Shown here piece by piece: positions 1-6,920 of a stretch of 6,920 nt of DNA (positions are counted from its first letter, which is position 1; each line of letters begins with the position of its first letter). Source of the DNA: GCA-020356105 sp041602815 (GTDB lineage: Bacteria > Pseudomonadota > Alphaproteobacteria > UBA8366 > JADFVY01). The stretch is taken from assembly GCA_041602815.1 (NCBI GenBank), contig JBFIFO010000187.1:1-6920 (forward strand), read 5' to 3'. Position numbers and translations under genes: made by a program. The notes below the pieces were generated by a model. The model saw only the letters and a program-made list of their open reading frames with translations. It was not told the origin of the DNA and ran no database searches.

Positions 1-2733
1 AACCTGAATCCAGCCATGACAGAACGCGATACGCTTTCTTACCTGCGGCGTATGAGCGATCGAAACAACGTGTTCGTGTCGATGATCGGCATGGGTTACT
101 ACGGCACCGTAACGCCCGGCGTAATATTGAGGAACGTGCTGGAGAATCCCGGCTGGTATACCGCCTATACGCCCTACCAGGCAGAGGTCAGCCAGGGGCG
201 GCTGGAGGTGCTGCTGCAGTTCCAGCAGATGGTCATGGACCTGACCGGGATGGACCTCGCCAATGCCTCGCTCCTCGACGAGGCGACGGCGGCCGCCGAG
301 GCGATGACCATGTCGCACCGCATCGCCAAGAACGGGTCGGACGTGTTCTTCGTCGATGCGGCGTGCCATCCGCAGACGATCGCGGTGGTGCAGACCCGGG
401 CCCGTCCGCTCGGGCTGGAGGTCGTGGTCGGCGACCCGGCCATGGAGCTGGACCGGCACGAGGTCTTCGGCGTGCTCATCCAGTACCCCGGAACCTACGG
501 AGATATCAGGGATCTGCGGCCGGTCATTGAGAAAGTGCACGAACAGAAGGCGCTGGCGACGGTTGCCACCGATTTGCTTGCACTTGTGCTGCTGACCCCG
601 CCGGGCGAAATGGGCGCCGACATCGTGGTCGGCAACTCCCAGCGCTTCGGCGTGCCGATGGGCTATGGCGGCCCGCATGCCGCCTTCTTCGCGACCCGCG
701 ACGCCTACAAGCGTCAGACTCCCGGCCGCATCATCGGCGTGTCCGTCGATTCCGCGGGCAACCGCGCGCTGCGCATGGCGATGCAGACCCGCGAGCAGCA
801 TATCCGCCGTGAGAAGGCGACCAGCAACATCTGCACCGCCCAGGTGCTGCTGGCCATGCTGGCCGCGCTGTACGCGGTCTATCACGGGCCGGACGGCCTC
901 AGGCGCATCGCCCAGCGCGTCCACAGGCTCACCGCGATCATGGCCGAGGGCCTGCGGCGGCTCGGAATCGAGGTAATGACCGACTCGTTCTTCGACACCG
1001 TCGCCGTCTCGCTGCCGGGGCGGGCGCGGCGGATCGCGGCGCGGGCCCGGGAGTCCAACATCAATCTGCGGGTCATCGATGCCGACCGCCTGGGCATAGC
1101 CTTCGACGAGTCGACGCAGCGCAAGGACGTGCTTGCGCTGTGGCGGGTGTTTTCCTCGCAGGCCGACGACTTGCTCGACCTCGACGCGCTTGACGGCGAG
1201 GTCGCCGAGGGCATTCCCGAGGCGCTGGCGCGGACCAGCGACTTCCTCTCCCATCCAGTGTTCCAGCTGTATCACTCGGAGACCGAGATGATGCGCTACC
1301 TGCGCTTCCTTTCGGCCAAGGACATTGCGCTCGACCGTTCCATGATCCCGCTCGGCTCGTGCACGATGAAGCTGAACGCGGCCAGCGAGATGATCCCGAT
1401 CTCCTGGCGCGAGTTCACCCACCTCCACCCGTTCGCGCCGCTCGACCAGGCCCAGGGCTACCAGCAGCTGTTCGAGGAGCTTGAGTCGATGCTGTGCGAG
1501 ATCACGGGGTTCGACGCTGTCTCGCTGCAGCCGAACGCCGGCAGCCAGGGCGAGTATGCGGGCCTTCTGGTGATCCGCAAGTATTTGGAAAGCAAGGGAG
1601 AGGCGGGGCGCAACGTGTGCCTGATCCCGGCCTCCGCGCACGGCACCAATCCCGCCAGCGCGACCATGGCCGGGCTGCGCGTCGTGGTGGTCAAATCGGA
1701 CGAGCACGGCAACGTCGATATGGATGATTTGCGCGAGAAGGCCGGCCAGCACGCCGCCGAGCTCGCCGCCCTGATGATCACCTATCCCTCGACGCACGGC
1801 GTCTACGAGGAGACGATAGTCGAGATCTGTCAGCTGATCCACGATCATGGCGGGCAGGTCTACATGGACGGCGCGAACCTCAACGCCATGGTCGGCATCT
1901 CCCGGCCGGCGCGGATCGGCGCCGACGTCATGCACATGAACCTGCACAAGACCTTCGCCATCCCGCATGGCGGTGGCGGCCCTGGGATGGGACCGATCGG
2001 CGTGGCCGCGCATCTGGCGCCTTTCCTGCCCGACCATCCAATGGTGGAGGGCGTCAATCCGGCGGCGCGTGGCGGCGATACCATCGGCGCCGTATCGGCG
2101 GCGCCGTGGGGCTCGGCCAATATCCTGCCGATCAGCTGGACGTATATCCGGCTGATGGGCGCCGCGGGGCTGAAGCGGGCAACGCAGGTGGCGGTGCTCA
2201 ACGCGAATTACGTGGCGAAACGGCTCGATCCCCATTATCCGGTGCTGTATACGGGCAAGAACGGGCTGGTGGCCCACGAATGCATCATCGACCTGCGGCC
2301 GCTCAAGGAGGCGAGCGGGATTACCGTGGAGGACGTGGCCAAGCGCCTGGTCGACTACGGCTTCCATGCCCCGACCATGTCGTTCCCGGTTCCCGACACG
2401 CTGATGATCGAGCCGACCGAAAGCGAGGCGAAACGCGAGCTCGACCGGCTGTGCGATGCGCTGATCGCGATCCGCGAGGAGGCCGCTGAAGTCGAGTCGG
2501 GACAGGCGGATCCCGACAACAACGTGCTGCGCAACGCGCCCCACACCCACCGGCTGCTGCTCGAGGGGGACTGGTCGCGGCCCTATTCCAAGGAAAGCGC
2601 CTACTTCCCCCTGCCCACCCTGCGCGAGGACAAATACTGGCCGCCGGTCGGGCGGGTCGACAATGTCTATGGCGACCGCCATCTCGTGTGCAGTTGCCCG
2701 CCCATGGAGGCCTATGGCGAGGCGGCGGAGTAG
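1..2733 (+). CDS. gcvP: Glycine dehydrogenase (aminomethyl-transferring), glycine cleavage system P protein, 5'-partial
   Basis: This is the PLP-dependent P protein of the cytoplasmic glycine cleavage system (EC 1.4.4.2). It decarboxylates glycine and passes the aminomethyl group to the lipoyl arm of H protein. The frame is open to the left edge: five codons precede the Met at 16, and they read on naturally into the segment that precedes the family's VFxSxIGxGYYG motif. The visible 910 residues are about 40-50 short of a usual single-chain P protein (about 950), so the start lies outside the window. Counting the Met at 16 as 1, the N-terminal half has GNSQRFGVPMGYGGPHAAFF (206-225) and the second half begins near LGSCTMKLN (446-454). 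The PLP lysine is K645 in NLHKTF, followed by a glycine-rich GGGGPGMGP loop. Both halves are present in one chain, so this is not the split gcvPA/gcvPB form. The C-terminal VCSCPP is typical. I see no frameshift. A strong terminator follows at 2801-2836. Confidence 0.97.
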   Translation, partial: NLNPAMTERDTLSYLRRMSDRNNVFVSMIGMGYYGTVTPGVILRNVLENPGWYTAYTPYQAEVSQGRLEVLLQFQQMVMDLTGMDLANASLLDEATAAAEAMTMSHRIAKNGSDVFFVDAACHPQTIAVVQTRARPLGLEVVVGDPAMELDRHEVFGVLIQYPGTYGDIRDLRPVIEKVHEQKALATVATDLLALVLLTPPGEMGADIVVGNSQRFGVPMGYGGPHAAFFATRDAYKRQTPGRIIGVSVDSAGNRALRMAMQTREQHIRREKATSNICTAQVLLAMLAALYAVYHGPDGLRRIAQRVHRLTAIMAEGLRRLGIEVMTDSFFDTVAVSLPGRARRIAARARESNINLRVIDADRLGIAFDESTQRKDVLALWRVFSSQADDLLDLDALDGEVAEGIPEALARTSDFLSHPVFQLYHSETEMMRYLRFLSAKDIALDRSMIPLGSCTMKLNAASEMIPISWREFTHLHPFAPLDQAQGYQQLFEELESMLCEITGFDAVSLQPNAGSQGEYAGLLVIRKYLESKGEAGRNVCLIPASAHGTNPASATMAGLRVVVVKSDEHGNVDMDDLREKAGQHAAELAALMITYPSTHGVYEETIVEICQLIHDHGGQVYMDGANLNAMVGISRPARIGADVMHMNLHKTFAIPHGGGGPGMGPIGVAAHLAPFLPDHPMVEGVNPAARGGDTIGAVSAAPWGSANILPISWTYIRLMGAAGLKRATQVAVLNANYVAKRLDPHYPVLYTGKNGLVAHECIIDLRPLKEASGITVEDVAKRLVDYGFHAPTMSFPVPDTLMIEPTESEAKRELDRLCDALIAIREEAAEVESGQADPDNNVLRNAPHTHRLLLEGDWSRPYSKESAYFPLPTLREDKYWPPVGRVDNVYGDRHLVCSCPPMEAYGEAAE

Positions 2734-2744
2734 GGGAACGCGGG

Positions 2745-2790
2745 GCGGCGCACCCCTTGGGGCTAACCCCAGCGGAGTATGCTGCGCCGC
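2745..2790. other. Nested inverted repeat just after gcvP
   Basis: GCGGCGCA (2745-2752) pairs perfectly with TGCGCCGC (2783-2790). The enclosed stretch holds a second small hairpin, TGGGG (2758-2762) with CCCCA (2767-2771) around a CTAA loop. It starts 12 bases after the gcvP stop codon. It may protect the 3' end of the gcvP mRNA or act together with the terminator that follows. On the plus strand it is followed by seven As rather than Ts, so it is not an intrinsic terminator in that direction. I do not recognise it as a named repeat family. Only one copy is in this window. Confidence 0.45.
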
Positions 2791-2836
2791 AAAAAAACAC
2801 CCGGGGAATGGTTGGTACCATTCCCCGGTTAGTTTT
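2791..2836. terminator. Strong bidirectional intrinsic terminator
   Basis: CCGGGGAATGGT (2801-2812) and ACCATTCCCCGG (2817-2828) form a perfect 12-bp stem closed by a TGGT tetraloop. On the plus strand the hairpin is followed by TTAGTTTT (2829-2836), an interrupted U-tract suited to ending the gcvP transcript about 70-100 bases after its stop codon. On the minus strand it is followed by GTG and then seven Ts (2797 down to 2791), a better U-tract than the plus-strand one. The better minus-strand tract matters because no minus-strand protein gene lies nearby to need it. It would serve the small-RNA candidate described separately. Confidence 0.8.
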
Positions 2837-2858
2837 GGCGGGTAAGAGAGGGTTAGAG
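2791..2858 (-). ncRNA. Candidate FNR-dependent small RNA, about 68 nt
   Basis: On the minus strand, an FNR-type box (2906-2893), a 22-base gap, a -10-like TAAAAA (2870-2865), a predicted start near 2858, an unstructured pyrimidine-rich stretch and a 12-bp terminator stem with seven Ts lie in the order expected of a bacterial small-RNA gene. The 5' part reads CUCUAACCCUCUCUUACC, then a CCGCCAAAAC segment, then the terminator stem. CU-rich single-stranded regions are common seed regions of small RNAs that pair with Shine-Dalgarno sequences. There is no start codon with a meaningful reading frame in it. The start point is uncertain because the predicted +1 falls in a pyrimidine run; the nearest downstream purine is at 2854. 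No named RNA family is recognised, and nothing here proves transcription. The alternative is that the T7 tract is incidental and the box serves only the rightward gene. Confidence 0.45.
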
Positions 2859-2864
2859 GAGTTC

Positions 2865-2906
2865 TTTTTACGCTTTGATTCGTGTAGGAACATTGATCCA
2901 GATCAA
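2865..2906 (-). promoter_or_regulatory. Candidate class II FNR-activated promoter, leftward
   Basis: Read leftward, the FNR-type box occupies 2906-2893 and TAAAAA occupies 2870-2865 (four of six matches to TATAAT). The 22 bases between them put the box centre at -41.5 relative to a start at 2858, which is the canonical position for class II FNR/CRP activation, where the activator covers the -35 region. The match in spacing is exact. On the plus strand no -10-like hexamer sits at the equivalent place (around 2929-2934 is a T-run followed by GCGG). The spacing is seen in the sequence; the activity is inferred. Confidence 0.5.
2893..2906. promoter_or_regulatory. FNR/Anr/FixK-type operator (TTGAT-N4-ATCAA)
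   Basis: TTGATCCAGATCAA is a perfect match to the consensus half-sites of FNR-family regulators (FNR, Anr, FnrL, FixK), and the palindrome extends one further base on each side (A2892 with T2907). It lies in an AT-richer island (about 2829-2932) inside otherwise GC-rich DNA, as expected of a promoter region. The nearest rightward gene is the lipocalin-like gene, whose ATG is 121 bases downstream. Leftward it fits the small-RNA candidate. FNR-family proteins respond to low oxygen or are controlled by oxygen-sensing cascades, so this site suggests oxygen-dependent expression of something here. Confidence 0.8.
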
Positions 2907-3027
2907 TTCCCGTAAATCACCTATGGTTTTTTGCGGAATCCGTTGCGGCGGGGTGTCGCAGGGCCGGCCCGCGATGCTTCGGAGCGGAGCGCCGGCAGGC
3001 TGAAATGCGGGCGGTTTGAGACGGCTG

Positions 3028-3450
3028 ATGGACGAACGATTCCTCGGAACATGGTGCATCGTCTCGTGGGAGAACCGGGGCACGGGCGGTGCTGTGAGCT
3101 ATCCCGTCGGCCGCGTCCCGCGGGGCCTGCTGCACTACGCGGCGGACGGCCACATGTTCGTCCACATCATGCGGGCCGATCGTGCCAGACTGTCCACCGA
3201 CGCGCTGTTCGGCGGCGACGTGCCGGAACGCGCCGAGGCCTTTGCAAGCCACGTTGCGTATGCCGGAAGCTGGGAGGTGCACGGCGACGTCATGGTTCAC
3301 CGGCTGGAGATCGCCTCCGTGCCCAACTGGGTCGGCGGCGAGCAGCAGCGCAGCTTCGAGTTCCTCGACGGCGACCGGCTGCGGCTCAGCGCCCCGATGG
3401 CGTTCGGCGGCCAAACCGTGATGGCCAGCGTGACCTGGCGGCGGGTCTGA
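3028..3450 (+). CDS. Lipocalin-like domain protein (Lipocalin_5-type), function unknown
   Basis: This is a 140-residue protein with the signature of the small bacterial lipocalin-like family: FLGTWCIVSWE near the N-terminus (5-15), YPVGRVPRGLLHYAADGHM (25-43), AYAGSWEV (78-84 region), a conserved His followed by PNWVGGEQ (91-106), and a beta-rich C-terminal end with GDRLRLSAP. The family is expected to form a small beta-barrel that could bind a hydrophobic ligand, but no ligand or pathway is established from the sequence. There is no signal peptide or membrane segment, so it is probably cytoplasmic. I chose ATG 3028 because the domain starts directly after it and a GAG (3018-3020) lies seven bases upstream; a TTG at 3016 would add only four residues. 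The upstream region carries the FNR box but no convincing rightward -10. The next gene begins about 140 bases on, and no clear terminator separates them. Confidence 0.85.
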   Translation: MDERFLGTWCIVSWENRGTGGAVSYPVGRVPRGLLHYAADGHMFVHIMRADRARLSTDALFGGDVPERAEAFASHVAYAGSWEVHGDVMVHRLEIASVPNWVGGEQQRSFEFLDGDRLRLSAPMAFGGQTVMASVTWRRV

Positions 3451-3574
3451 ACATCCAGCATCGCATCGCCGGATTTTCGAACGCGCCAACGCTGCATTGC
3501 GTATGGGACCGCACATCACGACTGTCCTGCGTCCGTACACGCACAATATGAGATCAAGATGCATGGATGCTGGC

Positions 3575-3582
3575 AGAGGGGG
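3575..3582 (+). promoter_or_regulatory. Ribosome binding site favouring GTG 3593
   Basis: AGAGGGGG ends ten bases before the GTG at 3593. It is the only good Shine-Dalgarno-like purine run upstream of the DUF3095 domain. Upstream in-frame starts (TTG 3497, ATG 3503, 3548, 3563) lack one of this quality. The codons they would add are rich in AGA and other codons rare in the rest of the gene. Confidence 0.5.
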
Positions 3583-3592
3583 CACGACGGGC

Positions 3593-4723
3593 GTGAGTGA
3601 GCAGTGGCTGAAAACGGTGCCTGTCCTGGACCACTTCGCGCAGGTGGCCGATGCATCCCGCTTCGCCCCGCTCCCGGACGGCTGGGTGATCGGTGTCTCC
3701 GACGTGGTGGACTCGACCGGCGCGATCGCCGCTGGCCGGTACAAGGCGGTGAATCTCGCCGGCGCCGCGACGATCAGCGCCGTCGCCAATGAGCTTGGCG
3801 GCAGGCTCCCCCTGTTCGTCTTCGGCGGCGACGGCGCCCGCCTTGCCGTGCCCCCAGATCAAGCGACGGCGACAGTCGGTGCGCTCGCGCGGGTTGCCAT
3901 GTGGGTCGAGCGCGACCTCGATCTTCGCCTGCGCGTGGGCGTGACGCCAGTCGCGGCGATTCGGGCTGCCGGCTTCGATGCGCGCGCGGCGTTCTGGCAG
4001 GCATCCGAGCATGTGCGGTACGCCATGTTTACCGGCGGCGGCCTGGAGTGGGCCGAAGCGCAGCTGAAAAGCGGCGCCATCGGCATTGCGCCCGGCCCGG
4101 CCGATGACGAACCGGATCTGACCGGGCTGTCCTGCCAATGGGGCGCCATCCCGGCACGGCAAGGCAAGATCGTGTCACTGATCGTAAAGCAGACGACCGC
4201 CGCGTCCGGGGCCCGGTTCGCGGACGTGGCCGCGCGCATCGTCACGGAAATCGAGGGAGCGACCGGCGTGAATCCCGTGCCGACGGACGGGCCGGCGGTG
4301 CGCTGGCCATCGGCGGCTGTCGACCTTCAAGCACGCCTCCCACACGAGCGACAGCCGCGCTGGCGGCGTCTTCTTCGCGTGTCGGCGAGCGCAACGCTGG
4401 CCTGGCTCGTGTTTCGGCTCGGCATCCGACTCGGTCGGTTCGATCCCGACCGTTATCGGCGCGAGATCGCCTTGAACACCGATTTCCGGAAATTCGACGA
4501 CGGGCTGATGATGACCGTGGACTGCGCGCCGGCAACCGCCACGCGTCTCCGCACGATCCTCGACGAAGCGGTTGCCGAGGGCGTCGTCCGGTACGGCATG
4601 CACATGCAGGACTCGGCACTCATGACCTGTGTCGTCCCGTCTGTCCTGGCTTCGGATCACATGCATTTCATCGACGGCGCCGGCGGCGGCTATGCGTCGG
4701 CCGCCCATCAGCTGGGCGAGTGA
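3593..4723 (+). CDS. DUF3095-family protein with cyclase/GGDEF-like palm motifs
   Basis: This 376-residue protein (from GTG 3593) matches the DUF3095 family along its length. The N-terminus reads LDHFAQVADASRFAPLPDGW, then SDVVDST (36-42), RYKAVN (49-54), FGGDGA (78-83) and LRVGVTPV (113-120). The C-terminal part has the family block NTDFRKFDD (295-303), MHMQDSALMTC (336-346) and HFIDGAGGGY (358-367). Asp37 in a DxxxST motif and Asp80 in GGDG are 43 residues apart. This resembles the two metal-binding Asp of class III nucleotidyl cyclases, and GGDG is also reminiscent of GGDEF proteins. I do not see the cyclase Asn-Arg transition-state pair, so the activity may differ or be lost. A hydrophobic stretch (about 263-280) follows a basic RRWRR-like segment and could touch the membrane. 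The function is not established. Earlier in-frame starts up to 3497 are possible, but the upstream codons look non-coding. Confidence 0.85.
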   Translation: MSEQWLKTVPVLDHFAQVADASRFAPLPDGWVIGVSDVVDSTGAIAAGRYKAVNLAGAATISAVANELGGRLPLFVFGGDGARLAVPPDQATATVGALARVAMWVERDLDLRLRVGVTPVAAIRAAGFDARAAFWQASEHVRYAMFTGGGLEWAEAQLKSGAIGIAPGPADDEPDLTGLSCQWGAIPARQGKIVSLIVKQTTAASGARFADVAARIVTEIEGATGVNPVPTDGPAVRWPSAAVDLQARLPHERQPRWRRLLRVSASATLAWLVFRLGIRLGRFDPDRYRREIALNTDFRKFDDGLMMTVDCAPATATRLRTILDEAVAEGVVRYGMHMQDSALMTCVVPSVLASDHMHFIDGAGGGYASAAHQLGE

Positions 4724-4805
4724 CGGCGCCCTCGTCCGGAGATGGACCGGCCGTTCCGGCGCGAGGTTCCGCAATTTCCCTGACCGCGGGCCGCGACCTC
4801 ACGTC

Positions 4806-4835
4806 GGCCGCGCGAGGTGCCGGCTAACCGTTTTT
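4806..4835 (+). terminator. Weak candidate terminator after the DUF3095 gene
   Basis: GGCCG (4806-4810) can pair with CGGCT (4821-4825), including one G-U pair, and a run of five Ts follows at 4831-4835 after AACCG. The gap of five bases between stem and T-run is long for an intrinsic terminator. A competing small hairpin, AACCG (4826-4830) with CGGTT (4839-4843), places the Ts in its loop. The remaining 4724-4981 stretch before pckG holds no other gene or strong signal; a TACCAT at 4883-4888 is only a faint -10 candidate with no good -35. Confidence 0.25.
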
Positions 4836-4981
4836 CGTCGGTTCGGGACGCGTTTGGGGTTTCCCGGACGAGCCGGCTTGGCTACCATCCTCGATCAACC
4901 AGGGGGACATCTGGGGCAGACAGGTCAGACGGTTCAAGCGCTCCGCCACGGCGGCGGCGGCATCTCGCGGAATGGGACGCA

Positions 4982-6823
<1,842 letters not shown>

Positions 6824-6848
6824 GCCGGCGGTTGGTGTGCCAGGTCGG

Positions 6849-6876
6849 TCCGGTTGCGCGATGGAACGCCGGATTT
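6849..6876 (+). terminator. Weak candidate terminator after pckG
   Basis: TCCGGTT (6849-6855) pairs with AAC (6865-6867) and CGGA (6870-6873), with a two-base bulge, giving seven pairs. It is followed by TTT (6874-6876) and a mixed T-rich stretch. It starts 26 bases after the pckG stop codon. The short U-tract and bulge make it a poor intrinsic terminator. No gene is visible in 6824-6920. Confidence 0.3.
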
Positions 6877-6920
6877 GCCTTAATTGAGCCGGTTTTCATG
6901 CGTCGGGGGGTGCCGCCAGG

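Noticed and set aside
2893..2927. Rightward promoter from TTGATC (-35) to TATGGT (2922-2927)
   Set aside because: The spacer would be 23 bases, too long for a normal sigma-70 promoter, and TATGGT does not sit at an FNR class II distance from the box.
2963..2996. GCCGGC repeated at 2963-2968 and 2991-2996 as a possible leader hairpin before the lipocalin gene
   Set aside because: Six base pairs of a self-complementary GC hexamer across a 22-base loop are expected by chance in this DNA; no riboswitch-like pattern or alternative fold was evident.
2931..3551. A 206-codon plus-strand open frame starting at TTG
   Set aside because: It overlaps the lipocalin-like gene in another frame; the arginine-rich composition is typical of a GC-rich shadow frame.
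2917..3789. A 290-codon minus-strand open frame across the lipocalin and DUF3095 genes
   Set aside because: It overlaps two recognisable plus-strand family members and has no family-like motifs of its own.
4817..4981. N-terminal extension of pckG to GTG 4817
   Set aside because: The added 55 residues are low-complexity and arginine-rich with no similarity to the family, and the protein from ATG 4982 already has the normal length.
6875..6903. Possible promoter (TTGCCT then ATGCGT) near the right edge
   Set aside because: The -10 match is poor and the window ends before any gene could be seen.

Overview
The window is GC-rich chromosomal DNA with four genes, all on the plus strand. The gene set and a perfect TTGAT-N4-ATCAA FNR-type box fit a proteobacterium, most likely an alphaproteobacterium. 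A GTP-type PEP carboxykinase is less usual there than the ATP type and would fit some Rhodospirillales-like lineages. This placement is an inference from protein flavour and motifs, not from a search. I see no sign of a mobile element, phage, CRISPR array, tRNA or rRNA.

Layout: (1) Bases 1-2733 carry the glycine decarboxylase P protein (gcvP). The frame is open through the left edge, so the true N-terminus lies outside. (2) Bases 2734-3027 are an intergenic region dense in regulatory structure. It holds a nested hairpin (2745-2790), a very strong 12-bp terminator hairpin (2801-2828) with T-rich runs on both strands, and a perfect FNR/Anr/FixK box (2893-2906). Read on the minus strand, the FNR box, a -10-like TAAAAA at exactly the class II spacing, a CU-rich stretch and the terminator with seven Ts line up as a compact small-RNA gene of about 68 nt. 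This is the most interesting candidate in the window. (3) Bases 3028-3450 encode a small lipocalin-like domain protein. (4) Bases 3593-4723 encode a DUF3095-family protein whose N-terminal half looks like a nucleotidyl-cyclase/GGDEF-type palm domain. (5) Bases 4982-6823 encode GTP-dependent PEP carboxykinase (pckG). (6) Bases 6824-6920 are non-coding, with one weak hairpin.

How the genes relate: the intergenic gaps (about 294, 142 and 258 bases) argue against one operon. gcvP (glycine breakdown to CO2, ammonia and a one-carbon unit) and pckG (gluconeogenesis from oxaloacetate) are central-metabolism enzymes. The two genes between them have no established role. The FNR box ties the gcvP-lipocalin intergenic region to oxygen-responsive control. 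It could act on the leftward small-RNA candidate, on the rightward lipocalin gene, or on both. I favour the small RNA because the -10 spacing fits only in that direction.
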